DNA from: JBJEQG01 sp051881635
GTDB taxonomy: Bacteria > Bacillota > Clostridia > Oscillospirales > Acutalibacteraceae
Assembly (NCBI GenBank): GCA_051881635.1
Contig: JBJEQG010000158.1
Location: 1-8,269 of the forward strand
DNA: 8,269 bases
Direction: 5' to 3'
The notes under the pieces were generated by a model. It was not told the origin of the DNA and ran no database searches. It saw nothing but the letters and a program-made list of their open reading frames with translations. Shown here one piece after another: positions 1-7,439 of this stretch; position 1 is the first letter of the stretch; the number at the start of each line of letters is the position of its first letter. Position numbers and translations under genes: made by a program.

Positions 1-796
1 CGTCTTTAACTTTAATTTGTACTGTATAAGTGCCTGTTTTTGCCGGTGTCCATGTCTTTGTTGCCGTTGTATTGTAACCTTTTAAGGTTGTCCAGCTGTC
101 GGCTGTGCTGTGTTTAACAACCATAGCGTATTGATATGGACTTGTGCCACCGCTCGCTTTACCTGTCATGGTTACAGATTGACCTTTTGCAATGCTTGTT
201 GCACTTATTGTTGAATTATTTGTCAAAGCCGTTGTTGATGCCTTAACCGTAACCGTAAAGGATTTTGAAACAACTAAATCTGTACAATCTTTAACCTTGA
301 TAATAACAGAATAAGTGCCTGTCTTGGACGGTGTCCATATCTTCGTGTCTGTTGTGTCGTAATTTTTCAAAACTGTGTAAGAAGATGCTGTGCTGTGTTT
401 TGCAACCATAGCGTACTGATACGGACTTGCACCGTTTCTCGCCTTACCTGTCAATGTTATGGAATTGCCCTTTGTAATGGTTGTTGCACTGAGTGTTGAA
501 ATATTTTCCAATGGTAGAGCAATATCAGCAACAGTTAATGACATATATTTTTTCGCAACAACACCTGATGCGTCCTTAACACTGGCTTGTATATCATATT
601 TGCCTGCTTGGGCTGGGGTCCATTTTGTTGTTGTGTTTGTGGTGTAGTCCTGTATTGTCGTATATACAGACTCTGTGTCGAGTTTTGCCTCAATTTTGAA
701 TTGATAAGGCATTGTTCCGCCGCTTGCACGATTTGTAAATGTAACCGTTTCGCCTTCAAATATTATGTCATTGCTGATAGTTATCTGATTAAATAA
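1..796 (-). repeat. Tail-repeat array 3 in the pullulanase: two full + one partial Ig-like repeat
   Basis: The copies are 796-512 (divergent; GGTMPYQFKIEAKL, TKWTPAQAGKYD), 511-227 (variant ASSYTVLKNYDTT) and 226 to the window edge (variant ADSWTTLKGYN). The period is 95 residues. The array probably continues beyond position 1, because the last copy stops mid-repeat at IKVKD. Confidence 0.92.
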
Positions 797-3700
797 TGCT
801 ACCGTCATGCTTTCATAAACATAAGTAACAGTAGTTGTTCCTTCCGTATAAACACCTGTTGCATTGGACGGTGTTGTTTTAAGTGCATAGCCTTCAAAGG
901 ATTTTTCTGTTGTGGTATAGCTGTTGCTACCGTCTGCCATACCTGTTAAGGTTTCCGTTGCAAGGATATTACCCTGTGTATCTTTATAAACAACACTGAC
1001 CTTACCTGTCGGATAAACTTTTCCGTTTTTAACCCATGATTCACCGCTGACCGCATAACCTGTACTGTTGACAACGCTGGGGTCTTGCGAACCTTGTGCA
1101 TTATTTGCAATAAACAACGCCGACTCAACTTCATCAATATAACCGCTGTACCAACCGTCACCATCATTTGTCATTTGTGTTCCCGGCCATGCTCCTGCAT
1201 AAATTGTCACATTTGAACCGCTCTCTGTATAAACATACATATAAACGGTTGACCAGCTATTACTGTTGTAATAGTGAATTGTCAATCCGCTCGGCTCAAC
1301 ATAGTTATACTTGAAAATAACGGTTGTTGTACCTTTTGCGAATGTTCCCGAAGCGTTGTCTGTTTGTGTCAAATCCACTTCATAGTTTTTAATGCTTTTC
1401 GGCTCATAAGAATAGGCTGTACCGATACGCCCTGAATAAGTATCAGAAGTGGCAATTTCTTGCAAGGTTGAGGCATCAACATATTTGACAACAACCGTAC
1501 CGTAATTTTCCGTATCGAGTGTATAGTAGTAAGTTACGGTTTGAGCGGTTTCGGAATATGTACCCGAAGTTGAACCACTGATAGTAGAAACTTTATAGCC
1601 GTTGTTTGTTAAAGCTGTCAACGGAGCGGTTGTATAGCTTGTACCGATTTCACCGCTGATTGTTTCGGTTTTGTAGGTTTCGCCTGTGGATTGAATGACA
1701 TGATTAACCGTAACTGAACCTTTCTTTGTCAAAACAACACTGTCAAAGCTCGTTTTGTCTACAAGAACCATTGTTGAACGGGCAGGAACAGTCACTGTAC
1801 TGCCTGTTGTTCCCAAAGAAACCGTACCTGCATTTGTACCGTCTGCTACGATAACCCATTGTGACGGCAATGTTACACCATCATAAGTTTGGAGTGTTAC
1901 GGTCTGGGAAGTGGAATTGGCATTATGAATGACAGCGACAAAATTCCATTCACTGCTGTTCAGCTTGTTATACATCGTATAAGCGACAACATTGGCAGGA
2001 CAACTACTTCCCCATGAAAAATACATTGTGCCGTTGCTTGTATTTGTCGGGTCACAGAATGGAGAATAAGCCTTTCTGATTTCTATTAAACCCTTGTAAT
2101 ACGATACAATATCGGCATATTCAATCGTGCGGTTCCAATCCAGTTGATTGACAGATGTTGATGAGGAATAGCTGTTGTCATCGCCGTATTTTGTTCTGGC
2201 AAATTCCTCACCGGCCTGGAAGAACGCCATACCCTGTGAAGTCAGAATAATTCCGCCCGCCATTTTATTCATAGCTACAAGGTCATCATAACGGTTGCCA
2301 TAGCCCGAACCGCCCTTTACGGACTTAATCAGTTTATCATAGAGTGTAAAGTTATCATGAGCCGAAGTATAGGTCACAGTCTGTGAGGGCTGTTTTGACC
2401 ACTGGTTTGTTCCCGCCATTGAGGTTGAATTTGCTTGAATACCCGACTTTAAAGCCGTTTCATAACCGCTTGCTCCCTGAATAAAACCTTGTGACGCACC
2501 GTTAAAACAACTGCCTTTAATTGCGTCACGAACTTTATCGTTAAAAGCGGAAACTTCTTCGGAAACCAGTGACATATTGGACTGTACGGCGGTTGCTTTG
2601 GAGGAGGCTGTACTGCCCGCATTCCATGGTTCACCATAAACCAAAATATCAGGGTCGATTTCGTCCAATGCCGCTCTGATTTTGTTCATGGTATCAACAT
2701 CATGAAGTCCCATAAGGTCAAAGCGGAATCCGTCAATATGATATTCCGTTGCCCAATAAACAACGGAGTCAACCATATATTTTTGGAACATTGCACGGTC
2801 ACTTGCTGTTTCATTGCCACAGCCTGAGCCGTTTGCCAAAGCACCTGTGGAGGTTTGGCGGTAATAATAACCCGGAACGGTATAATCAAACCAATCGTTT
2901 TTACCCGTAGAACCGGCATAAGTATGGTTATAAACAACATCCATAACCACACCGATATTTTTTTCGTGCAGGGATTGAACCATTTGCTTAAACTCGTTAA
3001 CACGCACATTACCGTCATAGGGGTTTGTTGAATAAGAACCCTCAGGAACATTATAGTTCAACGGGTCATAGCCCCAGTTAAATTGGTCTGTGTTAAGTCT
3101 TGTTTCATCAACGCTGCCATAGTCAAAAACGGGCAGTAAATGAATATGCGTAATACCGAGGTCTTCCAAATAGTCTATGCCTGTCGGGTGCTGTCCGTCA
3201 TTGTTAACGGTTGTACCTGTTTCGGTAAAGGCAAGGAATTTGCCTTTATTTTGTTCGGAAATACCTGAATTAGAGGCAATAGAAAAGTCACGAACATGAG
3301 CTTCCCAAATAACTGCATCAGTTTGATTGTCACACGATACACGGCGGTCATTTTCCCAACCGTCAGGGTCTGTGCTGTCAAGGTCAACAACCATGCCACG
3401 CAAACCGTTGACGCCTGTGGAACGGGCATAAATATCCACTGTTTCATGTGTACCACTGCTTGTTGTTACGATATATGTATAGTAAACACCGGCATAATCG
3501 CCCGTTGCCGTATAAGACCATACACCCTGACTTTGCTTTGTCATATCGTATGTACCAAGAACCGCTGCACCCGATTCACTGTCACTACCTGTTGCATAGA
3601 ATTTAACCTGTACCTTTGTTGCCGTCGGTGCCCAAACCTTAAATGTTGTTGAACTTTTGGTATAGGTTGCACCTAAATCGTTTCCGCTATAAGCGTATTG

Positions 3701-3835
3701 GTCCAGTGCTGACATTTCGGAATATGACACCGCACCGACATTTAGGCTTGTAATAATTGAAAAAGCTGATACTGTCATCAAAGAGGACAGCAATAACGCT
3801 GTTGCTCTTTTCATACTGTTTCTCAAATTAAGCAT
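1..3835 (-). CDS. Secreted type I pullulanase with CBM48, MucBP-like, CBM26 and Ig-like repeat modules (3' end outside window)
   Basis: The frame is open for 1278 codons to the window edge with no stop. The enzyme should hydrolyse alpha-1,6 branches of pullulan and amylopectin outside the cell. A signal peptide precedes a likely cut after NVGA (residue 35). A CBM48-like domain covers about 55-150 (FKVWAPTATKVQV). The type I pullulanase signature appears as FNWGYDP (252-258). GH13 regions are DVVYNH 299-304, FRFDLMG around nucleophile D373, VYGEPW with acid/base E402 and SAHDN with D494. The family block SQGMAFFQAGEEF lies near 532-545. MucBP-like modules start near 706, 779 and 944, with a CBM26 between the last two (about 851-940; WSTVYMYVY, AGAWPG). 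Ig-like repeats begin near 1012. AAGGAGGA five bases before ATG 3835 favours this start over Met8. The amylase gene ends 106 bp upstream on the same strand. Confidence 0.95.
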   Translation of the reverse strand, partial: MLNLRNSMKRATALLLSSLMTVSAFSIITSLNVGAVSYSEMSALDQYAYSGNDLGATYTKSSTTFKVWAPTATKVQVKFYATGSDSESGAAVLGTYDMTKQSQGVWSYTATGDYAGVYYTYIVTTSSGTHETVDIYARSTGVNGLRGMVVDLDSTDPDGWENDRRVSCDNQTDAVIWEAHVRDFSIASNSGISEQNKGKFLAFTETGTTVNNDGQHPTGIDYLEDLGITHIHLLPVFDYGSVDETRLNTDQFNWGYDPLNYNVPEGSYSTNPYDGNVRVNEFKQMVQSLHEKNIGVVMDVVYNHTYAGSTGKNDWFDYTVPGYYYRQTSTGALANGSGCGNETASDRAMFQKYMVDSVVYWATEYHIDGFRFDLMGLHDVDTMNKIRAALDEIDPDILVYGEPWNAGSTASSKATAVQSNMSLVSEEVSAFNDKVRDAIKGSCFNGASQGFIQGASGYETALKSGIQANSTSMAGTNQWSKQPSQTVTYTSAHDNFTLYDKLIKSVKGGSGYGNRYDDLVAMNKMAGGIILTSQGMAFFQAGEEFARTKYGDDNSYSSSTSVNQLDWNRTIEYADIVSYYKGLIEIRKAYSPFCDPTNTSNGTMYFSWGSSCPANVVAYTMYNKLNSSEWNFVAVIHNANSTSQTVTLQTYDGVTLPSQWVIVADGTNAGTVSLGTTGSTVTVPARSTMVLVDKTSFDSVVLTKKGSVTVNHVIQSTGETYKTETISGEIGTSYTTAPLTALTNNGYKVSTISGSTSGTYSETAQTVTYYYTLDTENYGTVVVKYVDASTLQEIATSDTYSGRIGTAYSYEPKSIKNYEVDLTQTDNASGTFAKGTTTVIFKYNYVEPSGLTIHYYNSNSWSTVYMYVYTESGSNVTIYAGAWPGTQMTNDGDGWYSGYIDEVESALFIANNAQGSQDPSVVNSTGYAVSGESWVKNGKVYPTGKVSVVYKDTQGNILATETLTGMADGSNSYTTTEKSFEGYALKTTPSNATGVYTEGTTTVTYVYESMTVALFNQITISNDIIFEGETVTFTNRASGGTMPYQFKIEAKLDTESVYTTIQDYTTNTTTKWTPAQAGKYDIQASVKDASGVVAKKYMSLTVADIALPLENISTLSATTITKGNSITLTGKARNGASPYQYAMVAKHSTASSYTVLKNYDTTDTKIWTPSKTGTYSVIIKVKDCTDLVVSKSFTVTVKASTTALTNNSTISATSIAKGQSVTMTGKASGGTSPYQYAMVVKHSTADSWTTLKGYNTTATKTWTPAKTGTYTVQIKVKD

Positions 3836-3840
3836 TGTTT

Positions 3841-3848
3841 TCCTCCTT
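3841..3848 (-). promoter_or_regulatory. Ribosome binding site of the pullulanase
   Basis: AAGGAGGA on the minus strand, five bases before ATG 3835. The in-frame Met8 (3814) would be 26 bases away, so the first ATG is chosen. Confidence 0.88.
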
Positions 3849-3881
3849 ATTTTTTAATATTATAGGCTTACCATAACGATT

Positions 3882-3911
3882 GATATAAAGTAAGGTATGG
3901 TTTTGATACAA
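3882..3911 (-). promoter_or_regulatory. Candidate pullulanase promoter
   Basis: TTGTAT (3911-3906) and TATATC (3887-3882) are separated by 18 bp. The CCATACCT arm sits in the spacer, again 5 bp before the -10, which matches the amylase promoter layout. A second TATAAT at 3864-3859 is a better hexamer, but it would leave a leader of under 20 nt and has no clear -35. Confidence 0.45.
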
Positions 3912-3925
3912 TCGCCCCCATACCT
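3893..3925. promoter_or_regulatory. Spaced inverted repeat upstream of the pullulanase (candidate operator)
   Basis: The arms are AGGTATGG (3893-3900) and CCATACCT (3918-3925), a perfect 8-bp inverted repeat with 17 bp between. On the minus strand the distal flank reads AATTTAG then AGTATAGGTATGG, almost identical to the block before the amylase. The element starts only a few bases after the amylase stop codon. It could also form an RNA hairpin, but only a mixed TTACTTTATAT follows it rather than a clean U-tract, so an operator is preferred over a terminator. Confidence 0.58.
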
Positions 3926-3941
3926 ATACTCTAAATTTCTG

Positions 3942-6900
3942 TTATTTTACTGTCAAAGTAAAGGTTTTTGTAACCGCTGTACCGCTGGCGTCCTTAACTT
4001 TAATTTGTACTGTATAAGTACCTGTTTTTGCGGGTGTCCATGTCTTTGTCGCTGTTGTGTTATAACCTTTTAAGGTTGTCCAACTGCTTGCTGTGCTGTG
4101 TCTTACAACCATAGCATACTGATACGGACTTGTGCCACCGCTTGCTTTACCTGTCATGGTTACAGAGCTGCCCTTTGTAATGCTTGTCGCACTGATTGTT
4201 GAGCTGTTTGTCAGAGCAGCGTCCTTAACTGTTAAAGTAAAGGATTTTGTAACGACTGTACCCTTTGCGTCCTTAACCTTGATTTGTACTGTATAAGTAC
4301 CTGTCTTTGCGGGTGTCCATGTCTTTGTTGCTGTTGTGTTGTAACCTTTTAAGGTTGTCCAACTGCTGGCTGTGCTGTGTCTTACAACCATAGCGTACTG
4401 ATACGGACTTGTGCCGCCACTTGCCTTACCTGTCATTGTTACGGACTTACCCTTTGTAATGCTTGTTGCACTGATTGTGGAATTGTTTGTCAAAGCGGTT
4501 GTTGCAGCCTGAACCTTCAATGTAAAGGATTTTGCAACAACTGTGCCATTTGAATCCTTAACCTTGACTTGTACATAGTATGTACCTGTCTTGGACGGTG
4601 TCCATGTTTTGGTTGTCGTTGTGTCGTAATTCTTCAAGACTGTATAAGAGGACGCTGTGCTGTGTTTTGCAACCATAGCGTACTGATACGGACTTGTGCC
4701 GCCGCTTGCATTACCTGTCAATGTTATAGATTTACCCTTTGTAATGCTTGTTGCACTGATTGTGGAATTGTTTGTCAAAGCGGTTGTTACAGACTTAACT
4801 GTAATTGTAACACTGGAAGTTGCGGTTTTGGAAGTTGCTGCATCTTTTGCCGTAACAACAACTTTATAAGTTCCTGCCTTGGTCGGAGTCCATGTATAAG
4901 AGGAGGAAGAACTGTAATTCTGCAAAACTGTGCCGTCAGACAAAGCAAACTGATAGCTTACAGAACCTGTTGCATCTGATGCCTTTGCGGTCAAAGTCGT
5001 GCTTTCTCCCACATTTATAGAAATAGCTGATGCGGAAAGTGTTACTGAAATATCCGTATCTCCACCTTGTGGTAAATCCGTTAAAGCACCGTCTACAAAC
5101 AGCTTCTTGTCTGTTGTCAGCATTTCCAAGCCTTCTCCAGTTGGAAATTGTGTGCCTGAGCCATCGTTGAAAATAACATAAACCGTACCGGAAAGCGTGG
5201 ACGGGAATTCGTATGTGAAGAAGTCACCGTCAACCTCTGTCATTTTTACACCCGGCCATGCAGCGTTATTTTGCTTATTAGCATCATAAACATAGGCATA
5301 TACTTTTGACCAATGATAATTAGCATTATCAAAAACAACACCACCGCCGTTTAATGTCGGATAACCTGTTCTTGCACCTTTTTTGGTATAAGTGTAAGTT
5401 TTTGATTTTGTTGTGCCGTCAGCCGCTGTTGCCGTAATCGTAACTGAAACAGTTTCAGCACCTGCGATAGTTGAACCAACTGTAATTGTCTTGCTGCCTG
5501 TGAAAGAACCTGAATCACCTTCTGTGGTTGTATAAGTTGCCGATACGGCATTCTCAACCGTCATTGTAACATCAATAGTATCTTCCGTGAAAGTTGTAGC
5601 GTCATTTGGTGTACTTGCGGAAATCTTCAAAACGGTTGGTTGTTCGGGATTAACAGGACCATAATCCACTGTCGGATTATAAACAACAGCGATACCGTCA
5701 GAACTGCCGATTGTACCAGAAATAACACCGCCGGAAACGGTAAATGTATTACCTGAAACCTGATCCTTATAAGTGCCGTCCTTCATGCCAACGCTTATGG
5801 AAACATCACCGGGACCGTCCAATTTAGAAAGAACAATACCCGTATTGCCTCTGACAATATAGGCAACACTGCCTGAATTGCCGAGCTTTTCGCTCTGTCC
5901 AACAAAGAAGTTATGGAAACGGTTTACAGCAACAACGGACGGTGACGCCCATGTTAAACTGCCGACATCACCCATTTGTGTATAATCGACATTCTTCAAA
6001 ATTGTTGCATCGTCTTGTCGAGCCTTATTTGTATCATTTGCCAAAATATCTTTGGAATAATACGGTCTTGCAAAATACAACGCTGTTGCGTCTTTTCTTG
6101 CACCGACAATCGCCCATGTTTGGTTAATGGTATCATCGTTAGCATCGTATGAAGAACCACCGCCCATATAAGTATCATGGGATTCTGCCCACAATACAGC
6201 CCTGTTTGCTTCACCGGCAATATAACCGCAGTAACCTGAAACCGCCAAACCGCTGGCATTACCATAAATAGCACTGTTACGCATATTGTCACTTGTAGAG
6301 TTATCTGTAAGGGACATCACGCTGCGGTAATAAGCTTCAGCGTTTGCATCGTCAATACGGTTCAAAATTTCGCCATAGAAAAAGATTCCGTCATAGCCGT
6401 TGACTTTCTTATAGTAATCTCTTGCACCGTCCAAAACAACATCCCAAAAACTACTCGCAAAAGCAGGGTCATCAGCAGGTGTTTCAATATGCTTTGCAGC
6501 ATCAAAACGGAAACCGTCTGCACCGCAGTCGATACATTCTTTAAGCAAATTCAAAACCATTTGCTGAACTTTCGAGTCGCCCGTGTTCAGGTCGGGCATT
6601 CCCATGTTACCCTGTGTAACATCATAACGCCCGTCACTGCTGTGTACCCATGAATCACTGATGTGCCAATAGCTTGAATCCGTCAGCATGGCGGGTTCCC
6701 AGAATTCGCCGACTTGGGGTGAAATATCGCCCATAACGGTTTCTACATCGCCGATTTTCCAACCTTGAATGTTGCCCATGTGGTTGGCAACAATATCAAC
6801 GATAACACGAACACCATACTTTTCCGCTTCGTCACACATTGCCTTAAATTCCTCTTTTGTACCGAACCATGTGTAACCGTTATCGCATATTGACATTGTA

Positions 6901-7283
6901 ACGGGCTGATAAACTTTCCACCAGTTACCGTGGTCGGCATCGCCTGTACCGTCCGGAATACCAACATTACCGTAGGCAACACCCTCCCAATAATAGTCTT
7001 TCGGTTGTGTTACGGGGGAAGTTTGGATTGAGGTATAACCTGCCGCCGCAATATCTTTCATATACTTTTTGATATTGTTGTAGGACCAGTTCCAACAGTG
7101 CAGAATAACACCGTCCTGACTGTTGTCTGCCAAACCGTAATCGACCGTAGCGGCTTTTGTTTCAACTGTACCATTCTCAACAAGAACCGTACCAATACCG
7201 GCAAAGCTTGTACCTACAATCAATGCTGAGAGAATTATAGATGAAGCTCTGACACCAAAACCATGCTTGCTTGAAAATTTCAT
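3942..7283 (-). CDS. Secreted alpha-amylase (GH13, AmyE-like) with CBM26 and four C-terminal Ig-like repeats
   Basis: This 1113-residue protein should hydrolyse internal alpha-1,4 bonds of starch outside the cell. Residues 1-45 form a signal peptide with a basic start and the hydrophobic run SSIILSALIVG; cleavage is likely near TKA/ATV. The GH13 barrel spans about 48-460 and matches the Bacillus subtilis AmyE type (GVILHCWNWSYN, AGYTSIQTSP). The four GH13 regions are intact: DIVANH 163-168, GFRFDAAKH 257-265, YGEIL 303-307 and WAESHDT 365-371. Predicted catalytic residues are nucleophile D261, acid/base E305 and D370. A C-terminal beta domain (about 465-537) follows, then an unassigned beta-rich segment (550-635). 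A CBM26 (about 645-735; VYAYVYD, AAWPGVKM) and four tail repeats (743-1113) end the protein. GGAGG six bases before the ATG sets the start. No dockerin or sortase signal is seen. Confidence 0.96.
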   Translation of the reverse strand: MKFSSKHGFGVRASSIILSALIVGTSFAGIGTVLVENGTVETKAATVDYGLADNSQDGVILHCWNWSYNNIKKYMKDIAAAGYTSIQTSPVTQPKDYYWEGVAYGNVGIPDGTGDADHGNWWKVYQPVTMSICDNGYTWFGTKEEFKAMCDEAEKYGVRVIVDIVANHMGNIQGWKIGDVETVMGDISPQVGEFWEPAMLTDSSYWHISDSWVHSSDGRYDVTQGNMGMPDLNTGDSKVQQMVLNLLKECIDCGADGFRFDAAKHIETPADDPAFASSFWDVVLDGARDYYKKVNGYDGIFFYGEILNRIDDANAEAYYRSVMSLTDNSTSDNMRNSAIYGNASGLAVSGYCGYIAGEANRAVLWAESHDTYMGGGSSYDANDDTINQTWAIVGARKDATALYFARPYYSKDILANDTNKARQDDATILKNVDYTQMGDVGSLTWASPSVVAVNRFHNFFVGQSEKLGNSGSVAYIVRGNTGIVLSKLDGPGDVSISVGMKDGTYKDQVSGNTFTVSGGVISGTIGSSDGIAVVYNPTVDYGPVNPEQPTVLKISASTPNDATTFTEDTIDVTMTVENAVSATYTTTEGDSGSFTGSKTITVGSTIAGAETVSVTITATAADGTTKSKTYTYTKKGARTGYPTLNGGGVVFDNANYHWSKVYAYVYDANKQNNAAWPGVKMTEVDGDFFTYEFPSTLSGTVYVIFNDGSGTQFPTGEGLEMLTTDKKLFVDGALTDLPQGGDTDISVTLSASAISINVGESTTLTAKASDATGSVSYQFALSDGTVLQNYSSSSSYTWTPTKAGTYKVVVTAKDAATSKTATSSVTITVKSVTTALTNNSTISATSITKGKSITLTGNASGGTSPYQYAMVAKHSTASSYTVLKNYDTTTTKTWTPSKTGTYYVQVKVKDSNGTVVAKSFTLKVQAATTALTNNSTISATSITKGKSVTMTGKASGGTSPYQYAMVVRHSTASSWTTLKGYNTTATKTWTPAKTGTYTVQIKVKDAKGTVVTKSFTLTVKDAALTNSSTISATSITKGSSVTMTGKASGGTSPYQYAMVVRHSTASSWTTLKGYNTTATKTWTPAKTGTYTVQIKVKDASGTAVTKTFTLTVK
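3945..5057 (-). repeat. Tail-repeat array 2 in the alpha-amylase: four Ig-like repeats
   Basis: The approximate copies are 5057-4779 (divergent; SSSYTWTPTKAGTY), 4778-4494 (variant ASSYTVLKNYDTT), 4493-4215 and 4214-3945 (both variant RHSTASSWTTLKGYN). The last two are nearly identical at protein level, with about 49 consecutive identical residues starting at TSPYQYAMVV. The junction between them is two residues shorter than the usual one. Confidence 0.92.
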
Positions 7284-7287
7284 TTTT

Positions 7288-7294
7288 GTCCTCC
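7288..7294 (-). promoter_or_regulatory. Ribosome binding site of the alpha-amylase
   Basis: GGAGGAC on the minus strand; GGAGG is followed by six bases and then ATG at 7283. This fixes the start ahead of the signal peptide. Confidence 0.85.
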
Positions 7295-7311
7295 ATTCTG
7301 GTTTTATTTTT

Positions 7312-7341
7312 ATTATAAGTAAAGGTATGGATTGGAATCAC
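7312..7341 (-). promoter_or_regulatory. Candidate alpha-amylase promoter
   Basis: TATAAT (7317-7312) lies 28 bases before the ATG. At 18-bp spacing there is only a weak -35-like GTGATT (7341-7336). The proximal arm CCATACCT of the inverted repeat falls in the spacer. The leader would be about 20 nt and carries the ribosome binding site. The weak -35 fits a promoter needing an activator, or one occluded by a repressor. Confidence 0.5.
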
Positions 7342-7359
7342 ATAACCATATCCATACCT
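7323..7359. promoter_or_regulatory. Spaced inverted repeat upstream of the alpha-amylase (candidate operator)
   Basis: The plus-strand arms are AGGTATGGAT (7323-7332) and ATCCATACCT (7350-7359), a perfect 10-bp inverted repeat with 17 bp between the arms. The outer flank on the gene-distal side continues as ATACCTAAATT, adding a second copy of the TACCTA half-motif. The same arms occur before the pullulanase gene. One arm ends 5 bp before the TATAAT box. This suggests a regulator binding over the promoter; the protein is unknown. Confidence 0.6.
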
Positions 7360-7367
7360 ATACCTAA

Positions 7368-7376
7368 ATTATACCA
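7368..7376 (-). promoter_or_regulatory. Possible extended -10 (TGGTATAAT), alternative distal amylase promoter
   Basis: The minus strand reads TGGTATAAT, an exact extended -10 form (TGN-TATAAT). It lies about 85 bp before the amylase ATG and just upstream of the inverted repeat. No good -35 is seen. If used, the inverted repeat would lie within the transcribed leader. Confidence 0.35.
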
Positions 7377-7381
7377 TATGA

Positions 7382-7397
7382 ATTACCTTTCGGTAAT
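7382..7397 (-). terminator. Short GAAA-loop hairpin after the upstream repeat gene (weak terminator candidate)
   Basis: The minus strand reads ATTACC-GAAA-GGTAAT, a perfect 6-bp stem with a GNRA-type tetraloop, extendable across one bulge to ATG/CAT. It lies about 43 bases after the stop at 7440. No U-tract follows, and the stem is A/U-rich, so intrinsic termination would be weak. It may instead be an RNA-processing or regulatory hairpin. Confidence 0.35.
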
Positions 7398-7439
7398 CAT
7401 AAAAGGTTAAAACTTAATGACACTTACCATATCCTGTGT

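Noticed and set aside
1..796. Regularly spaced repeats as a possible CRISPR array
   Set aside because: The period is 285 bp, the whole unit is coding, and there are no short repeat/spacer units.
2686..3051. Minus-strand open frame of 121 codons
   Set aside because: It is an out-of-frame shadow of the pullulanase region encoding DVVYNH and FRFDLMG; the conserved motifs are all in the other frame.
3296..3652. Plus-strand open frame of 118 codons
   Set aside because: It is antisense to the pullulanase N-terminal region, where the minus-strand frame encodes clear CBM48-like and GH13 sequence.
1..3835. Pullulanase gene as broken or frameshifted
   Set aside because: Start codon, all GH13 motifs and the final repeats are in one continuous frame with no stop, so the gene is intact as far as visible.
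3893..3925. Intrinsic terminator of the amylase gene
   Set aside because: The 17-base loop and the lack of a clean U-run make it weak. The same arms recur at the same place relative to a -10 box before the amylase, which fits a regulatory site better. A dual role is not excluded.
4569..4979. Plus-strand cysteine-rich reading frame; similar ones at 7506-7703 and 7791-7988
   Set aside because: They lie antisense to the tail repeats. The cysteines arise because the reverse complements of the abundant Thr ACA and Ala GCA codons are TGT and TGC. No ribosome binding site is seen, and the real frame is the opposite strand.
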